Numbered from the stretch's first letter, positions 18,342-28,114 are shown. The stretch is 64,000 nucleotides of DNA from an uncultured Eubacteriales bacterium (GCA_951801675.1 CATONX010000003.1:1-64000); one strand, 5' to 3'. Made by a program: numbers and translations. The notes: generated by a model from the sequence alone, not told the origin.

Positions 18342-19135
18342 AGAAAGGGGTATTCCGCGCTTCTCTGTTGCTGATGCTTCTTCTTGCTCTGCTTCCCTGT
18401 ATGTCTGCTCTGGGAGCGGACGACCGACAGCGGGTCTTTGACGAGGCCGGGCTTCTGACCTCGTCCCAGGTAAACGCGCTTGAGCAGCGCATCGCCGAAA
18501 TCAGCGGCGACATCGACATGGATCTGGCCGTCGTCACCACCGATACCAATCCCAAATCGGCTGAGGATTATGCGGATGAATTTTATTATGACCATGGCAT
18601 CGGCTTCGGTGCCGATCAACGCGGCGCGCTGTTATTGATTGACATGGACAACCGGGAATACTACATTTATACCCAGGGCGCCATGATCAACGTGGTCACA
18701 GACCGCCGCCTAAACGACCTGCGCGCGCAGGTGAAGGACCGGCTGTCCGCCCAGGATTATGCGGGCGCGGCAGATGTGTTTTTAACCCGGATACACGGCT
18801 ACGCCGCGGGCGGGAAAGAATCCCGCTCCAATCCGGTAAGCCCGATGCGCCTTGTGATTTATACGGTTTGCGGCTTGGGTGTGGGTGCGATCGTCTGCCT
18901 GATTGTCCTGGCAAAGTATCGGTTTCATGGCAAAGGGTACCGGTATCCCTTCCGGGAAAACGGCACTCTGCGCCTTACCGGGAAAGAAGACGTCTTCCTC
19001 AACGAAACCATCAACCGGCGGTATTCTCCGCCGCCCCCGCCTCCTTCCTCGGGCGGCGGGTCTGGCGGGGGAAGGAGTACGACCCACACCGCCAGCAGCG
19101 GCCGCAGTCATGGCGGCGGAGGCGGAAAGTTTTAG
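18338..19135 (+). CDS. TPM domain protein (YgcG/YdjH-like) with Gly/Ser-rich tail
   Basis: ATGA overlap with upstream gene; signal peptide; RVFDEAGLLTSSQVNALEQRIAEISGDIDMDLAVVTTDTN; TM; GGGSGGGRSTTHTASSGRSHGGGGGKF tail. Confidence 0.87.
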   Translation: MKKGVFRASLLLMLLLALLPCMSALGADDRQRVFDEAGLLTSSQVNALEQRIAEISGDIDMDLAVVTTDTNPKSAEDYADEFYYDHGIGFGADQRGALLLIDMDNREYYIYTQGAMINVVTDRRLNDLRAQVKDRLSAQDYAGAADVFLTRIHGYAAGGKESRSNPVSPMRLVIYTVCGLGVGAIVCLIVLAKYRFHGKGYRYPFRENGTLRLTGKEDVFLNETINRRYSPPPPPPSSGGGSGGGRSTTHTASSGRSHGGGGGKF

Positions 19136-19163
19136 AATACCGCCGCTCATCCAGAGCAAAAGG

Positions 19164-19193
19164 AAGGCCGGGAACCATTTGGTTCCCGGCCTT
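19164..19193. terminator. Rho-independent terminator
   Basis: AAGGCCGGGAACCATTTGGTTCCCGGCCTT between convergent genes. Confidence 0.75.
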
Positions 19194-19215
19194 CTCGGCG
19201 TCGTTTGTGTTCGAA

Positions 19216-20388
19216 CTAGGAATGGGATTCTCCCAGGCAGCCGGCTAGAATATCCATGGCTTTCTCCACCAGCGTTCGGGGACAGGCCAGATTGATGCGC
19301 ACAAAGCCTTCGCCGTTTGCCACGAATTCGTCCCCAAACTCGATAAAGAGCCCCGCCCTGGAAATGCACTCCTTGAGCTGCCGGTCGGTGAGACCAAAAC
19401 CGCGCAGGTCAATCCAGGCAAGATAAGTCCCCTGACCGATGGAAAATCTCGCTTTGGGCAGATCGTCGCGCAAACGCCGTTTGACCAGGGCAAAATTTTC
19501 GTCCACATATTCGTTCATCTGCGCCACCCAATCGTCGCACTGCGTGTACGCTGCCTTGCAGGCGGCGATGGACAGCGGGTTTGGAAACCCGCAGGCCTGC
19601 ATGCCCCGCCATTCCCTGGCGAGGGCTTTGTCCGCCACCACCAGGTTTGCCAGCTGGTTGCCCGCCAAGTTAAAGGTCTTGCTGGGAGAGGTGCAGGTGA
19701 TGATCCGTGTTTCCTCGGGGTAGAGCTTTGCCAAGGGAATGTGGGTTTCCCCTTTGCGCACAATGTCGCTGTGGATTTCATCGCATACCATGAACACCCC
19801 GTTTGCAAAGCACAGCTGGGCCACCCGCCGCAGCTCCTCCTCCCGCCAGACCCGGCCGGTGGGATTGTGGGGGCTGCAAAAGAAGAAAAGGGTGTTGCGC
19901 GGGTCCTTTGCCTTTCGCTCCAAGTCCTCATAGTCGATGGTATAGGTCCCGTCTTCGTAGAGAAGGGGAGAGTAGACCGGAGTGCGGCCGAAGCGCTTGA
20001 TGGTGTCGTCAAAGGGGTGATAGGCCGGGGTGTTGAGAAGGACGCCGTCGCCGGGCTTCGTCAGCCGCTCCACCGCCGTATGCATGGCGCTTGCCACCCC
20101 AGAGCTGAACACAATGCTATCCGCATCCACCCGCCAGCCGTGCCGCCGCCAAAGCCACCCGGTCACAATCTCAAAATACCCCGGATCCAGCAGCATGCTG
20201 TACCCCAAAATCCGCCGGTCCAGCCGCTCTCTCATGGCGTCGAGCACCGGTTGCGGGCAGGCGAAATCCATGTCCGCCACCCACATGGGCAGGTATTCGT
20301 CCGGAAGATACGGGTTCATCATCGGGCCGCCGTCGTATTTAAGGCTGTCGGTTCCCTTGCGGTCGATAATTTCGTCAAAGTTAACCAT
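19216..20388 (-). CDS. MalY/PatB family PLP-dependent aminotransferase / cystathionine beta-lyase
   Basis: MVNFDEIIDRKGTDSLKYDG; CSPHNPTGRVWREEEL; TSPSKTFNLAGNQLANLVV. Confidence 0.93.
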   Translation of the reverse strand: MVNFDEIIDRKGTDSLKYDGGPMMNPYLPDEYLPMWVADMDFACPQPVLDAMRERLDRRILGYSMLLDPGYFEIVTGWLWRRHGWRVDADSIVFSSGVASAMHTAVERLTKPGDGVLLNTPAYHPFDDTIKRFGRTPVYSPLLYEDGTYTIDYEDLERKAKDPRNTLFFFCSPHNPTGRVWREEELRRVAQLCFANGVFMVCDEIHSDIVRKGETHIPLAKLYPEETRIITCTSPSKTFNLAGNQLANLVVADKALAREWRGMQACGFPNPLSIAACKAAYTQCDDWVAQMNEYVDENFALVKRRLRDDLPKARFSIGQGTYLAWIDLRGFGLTDRQLKECISRAGLFIEFGDEFVANGEGFVRINLACPRTLVEKAMDILAGCLGESHS

Positions 20389-20427
20389 GAACGTGTTTGC
20401 TCCTTTCCCACGCCTTTTCAATAGAGA

Positions 20428-21204
20428 TTAGTCCCACCAGAAGTACCATACGGTGGATTTGGTCAGAGAATCGGCCAGCTTTCCCACGCTGCCGTCCTCT
20501 TCACACTGCTCCACCCGGTCCGGGCAAAAGGCGTACTGCTCCAGCGCAAGTTCCTGGGCGGCATTTGGGTCCGCCACCGGCGCAGGCAGCAGGAACTCCA
20601 GCTCGTCGTGGCTGATACAGGCAGGGACCGCCCCGAAATGTTCCTGCCACCGTTTGGCTACCGCCATCAGCGCGGGCGTGTCGGGGCAGTCGTTCCAGTT
20701 GCCCATGGGCAGCCAGGCGAACACCTGCCAGGCCTTGTCGGTGGGGACCTTTGCCAGAATCACCTCATCCGTGAAAGAAGTCTCGTAATTCCAATAGGCG
20801 GAAAACCGGTCGTTTGGTTCGCCCCCGGTCCTCTCACCGAGCACGTCGTCCCAGGAAAATCCGTCCTCCTGGGCCTCCTCCCGGCGCTGCGTCTCCCATT
20901 CCCCTAGGCAGTCCTTTCCTTCGGGCAGAGCTTCGCTTAAAAGCCGGGCCCGATAGGCACGCACAGCGGACAGCGTAAAGTCCGGCTCGTTTTCCTCGTC
21001 CGCGTTCATAACCAGGCATTCCATCAGCGTATCGTCCACCTTCACGAGCACCGGGGTAAACCCTTCCCGCAGCCCCTCCTGCCGGGCATCCTCATAGGCA
21101 GCCAGGAGCGGGTCATCGTCCTCCATGGGGGCGAACACCTTGCAAGGGCAGTCGAAATACCGCATCATCTCTTTGGCAAGAGCACTGGGTTGATAGTCGG
21201 TCAT
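20428..21204 (-). CDS. DUF4253 domain-containing protein
   Basis: C-terminal AKRWQEHFGAVPACISHDELEFLLPAPV...AFCPDRVEQ...LADSLTKSTVWYFWWD pattern. Confidence 0.78.
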   Translation of the reverse strand: MTDYQPSALAKEMMRYFDCPCKVFAPMEDDDPLLAAYEDARQEGLREGFTPVLVKVDDTLMECLVMNADEENEPDFTLSAVRAYRARLLSEALPEGKDCLGEWETQRREEAQEDGFSWDDVLGERTGGEPNDRFSAYWNYETSFTDEVILAKVPTDKAWQVFAWLPMGNWNDCPDTPALMAVAKRWQEHFGAVPACISHDELEFLLPAPVADPNAAQELALEQYAFCPDRVEQCEEDGSVGKLADSLTKSTVWYFWWD

Positions 21205-21266
21205 TGGGTTCCATCCTTTCTAAGTACATCCGGTTTTGCACGGCAGCGCACAGGGAAGCGGCGCCG

Positions 21267-21989
21267 CTATTCCGATCCGGGCTTTCCCAAAATCTCGTCT
21301 TTTGCTGGAAGAACATCACAGACGGTAAGCCGTCCATCCGCTGCAGTAAAATGCACCTCTACCCCGGCGAACTCCATTTTGTATATCCGCCCGGGTGTAT
21401 CCTGATAGCCGGGACGTGGGTCTTGGGCCAGCACGTGTAACAGGGCATCCCGGCGGCTCGGGTGAACGCGTTCGAGCAGCTCGGGCGGGACATCCACCTG
21501 CAGCACATCTTCTTTGGAAGAAAAGGCAAAGCCGCCTGTGGCCTGGGGATGGGCGTCGGTGTAGGCGAGGTAAGGCTTGATGTCGAAGATGGGGGTGCCG
21601 TCCATCAAATCCGCGCCCAACACGTGCAGCACAGGGCCCAGCTTTCTGTCTATCGCGATTTCCCGAAGCTGTACCGAAGACAAGCCGATGGGGTTGGGCC
21701 GGAAGGGCGAACGGGTGGCGAATACGCCCATGCGCGTGTTGCCGCCCAGGCGGGGCGGACGCACGGTGGGAGACCAGCCGTCCCGCACCGCTGCGGAAAA
21801 CTGCCACAGCAGCCAAATGTGGGAATACCCCTCCAGGCCGCGCAGGGCGTCGGGATTGCGGTAGTCCGGCTCAAATACGATGGTGGACGCCAGAGCGTCA
21901 ACCAAACCGCTTTGGCGGGGAATGCCGAATTTCGAGGGGAAATCGCTGTGAATGTGGGCGATGACTCGCATCTCAACCGGTTGCAGCAT
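21267..21989 (-). CDS. trmO: tRNA (N6-threonylcarbamoyladenosine(37)-N6)-methyltransferase TrmO (TsaA family)
   Basis: MLQPVEMRVIAHIHSDFPSKFGIPRQSGLV...YSHIWLLWQF...ATRSPFRPNPIGLSSVQL...LMDGTPIFDIKPYL; upstream part of ORF lacks homology. Confidence 0.9.
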   Translation of the reverse strand: MLQPVEMRVIAHIHSDFPSKFGIPRQSGLVDALASTIVFEPDYRNPDALRGLEGYSHIWLLWQFSAAVRDGWSPTVRPPRLGGNTRMGVFATRSPFRPNPIGLSSVQLREIAIDRKLGPVLHVLGADLMDGTPIFDIKPYLAYTDAHPQATGGFAFSSKEDVLQVDVPPELLERVHPSRRDALLHVLAQDPRPGYQDTPGRIYKMEFAGVEVHFTAADGRLTVCDVLPAKDEILGKPGSE

Positions 21990-22192
21990 TGTTTCACCTC
22001 CAATTTCATCGATATCTTTCAGTATAAAAGGAGAGTAGGCGGCGGTCAAGCCCGGGTACGTATAGAGCCTCAAGCTCGTTCCAATGGGACAAACAAAGAA
22101 TTTCCTCACGGAAAAGGCACATTGTTTGTTGAAAAAGCGCGAAAAATGTGCTATGTTGAAATCAAAGAACATAAGAAAAAGGAGAGAATGAT

Positions 22193-22606
22193 GTGAAAAA
22201 GTTTATCGAAGAGTTTAAAACCTTTGCTTTGCGCGGCAACATGATGGATATGGCGGTCGGTATTCTCATCGGCGGCGCTTTTTCCGGAATCGTTACGTCC
22301 TTGACCGATAATTTTATCACGCCGGTTTTGAAGTTCATTACCGGAGCGGAAACCTACAATTTGCAGGATGTGGCGGGCTTCGCCTCGTCGTTTGTGTCTG
22401 CTCTGGTGAATTTCTTTATTATGGCGCTGGTGCTCTTCTGCCTGCTCAAAGTCATCAATAAGCTTTTGAAGCTGGGCCGGAAAAAGGAAGAGGCTGCGGC
22501 ACCGGTCACCAAAAAGTGTCCGTATTGCATGAGCGAAATTGCCATCGAAGCGACGCGCTGCCCTCACTGCACGTCTAAACTGCAGATGGAAGTGGAGAAA
22601 GAGTAA
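22193..22606 (+). CDS. mscL: Large-conductance mechanosensitive channel MscL with C-terminal zinc ribbon
   Basis: KKFIEEFKTFALRGNMMDMAVGILIGGAFSGIVTSLTDNFITPVL; C-terminal CPYCMSEIAIEATRCPHCTSKL. Confidence 0.95.
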   Translation: MKKFIEEFKTFALRGNMMDMAVGILIGGAFSGIVTSLTDNFITPVLKFITGAETYNLQDVAGFASSFVSALVNFFIMALVLFCLLKVINKLLKLGRKKEEAAAPVTKKCPYCMSEIAIEATRCPHCTSKLQMEVEKE

Positions 22607-22622
22607 GCCGGTTTTGGCGGTT

Positions 22623-22663
22623 GAAAGAAAGAGCCCGGTCATTTGACCGGGCTCTCTTTCTTT
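22623..22663 (+). terminator. Rho-independent terminator of mscL
   Basis: GAAAGAAAGAGCCCGGTCATTTGACCGGGCTCTCTTTCTTT. Confidence 0.85.
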
Positions 22664-22720
22664 ACTTATAGACATAATCCATTGTCATAGCTTACGCGTG
22701 CCGAGCCGGCTTGACTTTTA

Positions 22721-22924
22721 TCAGGTTTCCGGGATAAACGCAGCGATATCTTCCAGCTTGCAGTCCAAAGCAATGCAGATTTTATTCAAAGTTTTGGTCT
22801 CCACATTTTCGTTGGCTTTCAGCCGCCTGATGGTTTTGCTGTCGATCCCGCATTTTTCGCGCAGCTAATAAGTGGAAACGTTCTTTTCCTTCATAACATC
22901 CCACAGCTTATTAAAAACGATCAT
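22721..22924 (-). pseudogene. XRE/Cro-like HTH regulator interrupted by in-frame TAG
   Basis: Translation MIVFNKLWDVMKEKNVSTY*LREKCGIDSKTIRRLKANENVETKTLNKICIALDCKLEDIAAFIPET; amber codon at 22865-22867. Confidence 0.75.
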
Positions 22925-22938
22925 ATGACACTCCCACC

Positions 22939-22970
22939 TTGACATTTGCTATTAAGGGGATATAATCCCC
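22939..22970 (+). promoter_or_regulatory. Operator-like palindrome overlapping a plus-strand promoter-like element
   Basis: TTGACA - 16 nt - TATAAT; GGGGATATAATCCCC (6-bp arms) at 22956-22970 overlaps the -10. Confidence 0.5.
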
Positions 22971-22993
22971 ATCTGCGCTTGTCAGAGGCATCC

Positions 22994-23037
22994 TGCAATC
23001 CGACTGCGTCCAGCGTTACGCTGGTGCATGGATTGCA
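22994..23037 (+). other. Structured intergenic hairpin (possible small RNA/leader element)
   Basis: Outer arms TGCAATCC / GGATTGCA, inner arms CCAGCG / CGCTGG. Confidence 0.4.
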
Positions 23038-23057
23038 CCAAAAGTCGAACCGATCTG

Positions 23058-23267
23058 TTATTCCAATAAAAAGTCTGCACTTACGCAAAATAGTTCCGAA
23101 AAAGCTTTCAGTTCAATATCGGTAACATATCTCTCGCCATTTTCAATTCTCTTGATTGCGGTCTTATCCATGTCAATCCCTTTTATCTGCATTTTTTCCG
23201 CAAGCAATCTCTGTGATGTTTTTTCGGGTAAATTTTTTCTCAATGCAGCGATCTTTTTACCACACAA
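23058..23267 (-). CDS. XRE family HTH transcriptional regulator
   Basis: MCGKKIAALRKNLPEKTSQRLLAEKMQIKGIDMDKTAIKRIENGERYVTDIELKAFSELFCVSADFLLE. Confidence 0.85.
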   Translation of the reverse strand: MCGKKIAALRKNLPEKTSQRLLAEKMQIKGIDMDKTAIKRIENGERYVTDIELKAFSELFCVSADFLLE

Positions 23268-23343
23268 ATTCGGGTGCCGTCACTTGCTTTGTGCTTAAAC
23301 ATGCCATTCTCCGTATCATCCATATGAGTATTTGCAAGTACAA

Positions 23344-23374
23344 AAAATCACGCACTTATTACCATGCGCGATTT
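23344..23374 (-). terminator. Terminator-like hairpin downstream of the Arc-like gene
   Basis: Minus strand AAATCGCGCATGGTAATAAGTGCGTGATTTTTT; closely resembles the hairpin below tRNA-Leu. Confidence 0.6.
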
Positions 23375-23420
23375 TTCCGAGAGGATTTGCCTCGGTGCGT
23401 CGATAGCACTCAAATCCAAA

Positions 23421-23618
23421 TTATTTTCTATATTTCAGCCTGTCTGTTTCAGACAACACGATTTCGCCTTTTTCCGACTCGAATTCCTCGATGCAATTCT
23501 GTGCAAGGTATTCCAATTGTGCATTTAAAGAGCGATGATTCTTCTTTGCAATATAAGTGATTTTTAAAAGCATATCCTCTGTAAAACGAATCCCCGTTTG
23601 AATTTTCTCAGTAGCCAC
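23421..23618 (-). CDS. Arc-like ribbon-helix-helix DNA-binding protein
   Basis: MATEKIQTGIRFTEDMLLKITYIAKKNHRSLNAQLEYLAQNCIEEFESEKGEI. Confidence 0.72.
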   Translation of the reverse strand: MATEKIQTGIRFTEDMLLKITYIAKKNHRSLNAQLEYLAQNCIEEFESEKGEIVLSETDRLKYRK

Positions 23619-23741
23619 AAAAACACCTCATTATCAATATGATAACATTTTAATGGCTATTAACTTGCGCTGATACAAACACTATGTTATCATATGCGAG
23701 GATATTCTATTTATACGAAAGAAAAGATAGGAAATGAATAG

Positions 23742-23927
23742 ATGATTCTTGATGTAACGGGAATTCCTCTCACACCTGGGAATAACGGAGACGATTGCCT
23801 TGGTAACGGTGAGCATACCGATGAAAATGGGCTTCCCATCGAATGCTGTTGCGACGAATGCGACTATTATTTGGAGTGCTTTCCTGCGTTTATCAAAGAA
23901 GAGCACAAGATTGATATTGTTGATTAG
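23742..23927 (+). CDS. Cys-rich small protein (61 aa), function unknown
   Basis: MILDVTGIPLTPGNNGDDCLGNGEHTDENGLPIECCCDECDYYLECFPAFIKEEHKIDIVD. Confidence 0.6.
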   Translation: MILDVTGIPLTPGNNGDDCLGNGEHTDENGLPIECCCDECDYYLECFPAFIKEEHKIDIVD

Positions 23928-24010
23928 CCCTGCATCCTTGGCCGATGTGCAAAAAAACATCAAAAGCGAGGGATCAAACGAGACGCTGTGTATTTGCGGG
24001 TATAAAAAAC

Positions 24011-24040
24011 AAATCGCGCACTTGTCTGAGTGCGCGATTT
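24011..24040 (-). terminator. Terminator downstream of tRNA-Leu
   Basis: Minus strand AAATCGCGCACTCAGACAAGTGCGCGATTTGTTTTTTATA. Confidence 0.7.
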
Positions 24041-24053
24041 GTCTGCGACGACT

Positions 24054-24138
24054 TGGTGCGGGTAACAGGGGTCGAACCTGCACGCCTTACGGCACAGGAT
24101 CCTAAATCCTGCGCGTCTGCCAATTCCGCCATACCCGC
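24054..24138 (-). tRNA. tRNA-Leu (UAG)
   Basis: GCGGGTATGGCGGAATTGGCAGACGCGCAGGATTTAGGATCCTGTGCCGTAAGGCGTGCAGGTTCGACCCCTGTTACCCGCACCA; anticodon TAG, long variable arm, encoded CCA. Confidence 0.95.
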
Positions 24139-24209
24139 CGATTGATAAGGAGACTGCTTTGGCAGCCTCCTTATTTTACCGGATTTTCCGCGAGAACGCA
24201 AGGGTGAAA

Positions 24210-24569
24210 TCAGGCTTTGTTGTATACTTCCAAAAGAAGCATGGTTAGGTTGGTCTCTCCGGTGTTGTAAAGTGCGTGGGTGCCGTAGGGCGGATTGACG
24301 ATGATATCGCCCACTGTGACCTCCCTCTTTTCCCCATTGACTTCGGAAATCCCGCTGCCCTCCAGGATGATGTACAGCTCCTGGTCGTTGCCATGGGTGT
24401 GCAGCCCTACGCCGGAACCGGGCGGATAGGTGGAGAAGCGGACAAAGCGGATGGGCACCTCAAAGTCCGACTCTTCGAAAACAAAACCGGAAAGGCTCTT
24501 TGCCTGGCTTCCGTGCGAGTGGTTCCATTTCCGGTCGCATTCCAAGAAGTTGCGTACCAGCATGGGCAA
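24210..24569 (-). CDS. Cupin domain-containing protein
   Basis: FSTYPPGSGVGLHTHGNDQELYIILEGSGISEVNGEKREVTVGDIIVNPPYGTHALYN. Confidence 0.9.
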   Translation of the reverse strand: MPMLVRNFLECDRKWNHSHGSQAKSLSGFVFEESDFEVPIRFVRFSTYPPGSGVGLHTHGNDQELYIILEGSGISEVNGEKREVTVGDIIVNPPYGTHALYNTGETNLTMLLLEVYNKA

Positions 24570-24644
24570 AACCCCCTTTTTCTCTTTCTGTCCTTATTCT
24601 ACTCGCTTGCCCCCAAAATTACAAGGAAAACCAATGCCCGGCGG

Positions 24645-24673
24645 TTGACAAGCGGGGAAAATTCCTCCATAAT
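24645..24673 (+). promoter_or_regulatory. Candidate sigma-A promoter of cimA
   Basis: TTGACA - 17 nt - CATAAT. Confidence 0.6.
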
Positions 24674-24705
24674 GAAAGGCAAATCAAAATTTGGGGGTGT
24701 CGGTT

Positions 24706-26286
24706 ATGCAGCGCGCAATCGAACTGTTCGATTCCACCTTGCGCGACGGTGCGCAGGGAGAAGGAATCTCCCTGTCGGTGGAGGATAAGCTGGCGATTAC
24801 CAGGTTGTTGGATTCCTTGGGGGTCGCCTACATTGAAGCGGGCAACCCGGCCTCCAATCCAAAGGACATGGAATATTTCCAGCAGATTGAGAAAATGACG
24901 TTTGCCCACGCGACCATTGTCGCCTTCGGTTCCACCCGGCGAAAAGGGATAAAAGCGGCGCAGGACGCGAACGTGCAGGCTCTTTTGCAGGCAAACGCGC
25001 CGGTGTGCTGCATTTTCGGAAAGAGCTGGAAGCTGCATGTGACGGAAATCCTGGGGACCACCCCTCAGGAAAACTTCGCCATGATCGGGGATACGGTTCG
25101 TTACCTCAAGGAGCATGGAAAACGGGTCTTTTTTGACGCGGAGCATTTCTTCGACGGCTACAAGGACGACCCGGCGTTCGCCTTGGCAGCGTTGCAGGCA
25201 GCGGCGGACGCGGGCGCAGAACGCTTGATTTTGTGCGACACCAACGGCGGAACCTTCCCTGACGAGATCGGGAAAATCACCGGCGAGGTGGCGAAGCGGT
25301 TCCCAGAAGGGACGGTAGGGATTCACTGCCACAACGACTGCGGCATGGCGGTCGCGGGAACGGTGGCCGCGGTGCAGGCGGGAGCCGGGCAGGTGCAGGG
25401 CACCTGGCTTGGCTTTGGCGAGCGGTGCGGCAATGCGAACCTTTCCACCATTGCGGCCAATTTGCAGCTCAAGCGGGGAATCCTGTGCATCCCGCCGGAG
25501 AACCTGATGAGCCTAACGCCGGTTTCCAGGGAAATCGCGGAAATCGCCAACGTGCGCATTCCCCATACCCAGCCATTTATCGGCGCTTCCGCCTTTGCCC
25601 ATAAGGCGGGGATGCACGCGGACGGGGTGCTGAAATTATCCCGGTCCTTTGAGCAGGTAAGCCCGGAATCGGTGGGCAACGAGCGGCGGTTCCTCATGTC
25701 TGAGCAGACGGGGCGGGCGGCTGTTTTGCAGCGGGTGCAGCGGGTCTGCCCGGAGCTTACCAGGGAATCACGAGAGACCCAGGTGATTCTCGACCGGTTA
25801 AAGCAGCTCGAGCACGACGGCTATCAGTTTGAAGGGGCGGAGCCCAGCTTTGAACTGGTGGTGCGCAAGGCGCTGGGAATGTATGAGCCCTTCTTTGAGC
25901 TGGTCAGCTATAAGGTGCTCGACGAGGAGCCCAGGGACGACACCGGCAATTCCGCCACCGCCACCATCAAAATCCGGGTGGGCGGCGAGCTTTGCATCGC
26001 GGCGGCGGAAGGGGACGGCCCGGTTCACGCACTGGACCTGGCGCTGCGGGAGGCGCTGGCCCATTTCTACCGGTCCATGGGCCGATGCCGGCTGATTGAC
26101 TATAAGGTGCGCGTGATGGACTCTAAGCAGGCCACCGCCGCCAACGTCCGGGTCCTCATCACCTCCACCGACGGCAAGGACGTGTGGACCACGGTAGGCG
26201 TTTCCACCGACGTTATTCAGGCAAGCTGGCTTGCCCTGGTGGATTCCTTCGAATATCGATTGACCCGGGACCATGCGGCGCGATAA
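24706..26286 (+). CDS. cimA: (R)-citramalate synthase (isopropylmalate/homocitrate synthase family)
   Basis: IELFDSTLRDGAQGEGISLSVEDKLAITRLLDSLGVAYIEAGNPASNPKD; C-terminal regulatory domain. Confidence 0.9.
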   Translation: MQRAIELFDSTLRDGAQGEGISLSVEDKLAITRLLDSLGVAYIEAGNPASNPKDMEYFQQIEKMTFAHATIVAFGSTRRKGIKAAQDANVQALLQANAPVCCIFGKSWKLHVTEILGTTPQENFAMIGDTVRYLKEHGKRVFFDAEHFFDGYKDDPAFALAALQAAADAGAERLILCDTNGGTFPDEIGKITGEVAKRFPEGTVGIHCHNDCGMAVAGTVAAVQAGAGQVQGTWLGFGERCGNANLSTIAANLQLKRGILCIPPENLMSLTPVSREIAEIANVRIPHTQPFIGASAFAHKAGMHADGVLKLSRSFEQVSPESVGNERRFLMSEQTGRAAVLQRVQRVCPELTRESRETQVILDRLKQLEHDGYQFEGAEPSFELVVRKALGMYEPFFELVSYKVLDEEPRDDTGNSATATIKIRVGGELCIAAAEGDGPVHALDLALREALAHFYRSMGRCRLIDYKVRVMDSKQATAANVRVLITSTDGKDVWTTVGVSTDVIQASWLALVDSFEYRLTRDHAAR

Positions 26287-26370
26287 AAGCGGCAGGACCG
26301 GTTTATACTAAGCATAGGAAGCAAGGCCGCCGGATGTGCGGCCTATAAAAAAGGATGTCCCACAGAATAG

Positions 26371-27648
<1,278 letters not shown>

Positions 27649-27667
27649 GGAAGGGGAAGGAAAGGGA

Positions 27668-28069
27668 ATGCAGCAGTTTTTCCCCTTTGCAGGAGATTTG
27701 AAAACCATTAGCCCGCTGTCTCTGGCCTATGTGGGCGACGGGGTTTATGAGCTGATGATCCGGCAGCGGCTGATCGGAGCGGGAAACTGCCCGCCCAAAA
27801 AGCTGCACACGGCGGCGGTGGCTCTGGCGAAGGCACCTGCCCAGGCTTCTGCCGCCGCCCGGATTCTTCCCCTGCTCACCGAAGAGGAGCAGGCCGTTTT
27901 CCGCCGGGGGCGCAACGCCCACCCTGCCAGGCGGGTGCCGCAGAACGCGTCGGTGGAGGAATACCACCAGGCGACGGCCCTGGAATGCCTGTTCGGCTGG
28001 CTCTACCTGAAAGGGGACGGCGAACGGCTTCGGGTACTCTTTGAAGAAGCCGTGAAAGAAGAGGCATAG
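27668..28069 (+). CDS. mrnC: Mini-ribonuclease III
   Basis: LSLAYVGDGVYELMIRQRLI...KKLHTAAVALAKAPAQA...RRGRNAHPARRVPQNASVEEYHQATALECLFGWLYL. Confidence 0.92.
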   Translation: MQQFFPFAGDLKTISPLSLAYVGDGVYELMIRQRLIGAGNCPPKKLHTAAVALAKAPAQASAAARILPLLTEEEQAVFRRGRNAHPARRVPQNASVEEYHQATALECLFGWLYLKGDGERLRVLFEEAVKEEA

Positions 28070-28071
28070 AC

Positions 28072-28113
28072 ATAAGAAAAGAAGGAGGCCTTCTAGCCTC
28101 CTTCTTTTCTTAT
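28072..28113. terminator. Bidirectional rho-independent terminator
   Basis: ATAAGAAAAGAAGGAGGCCTTCTAGCCTCCTTCTTTTCTTAT between convergent genes. Confidence 0.9.
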
Positions 28114-28114
28114 G

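Noticed and set aside
23156-23560. 134-aa plus-strand ORF across the XRE/Arc region
   Set aside because: Antisense to two convincing small regulators and through the terminator hairpin; no recognisable motif.
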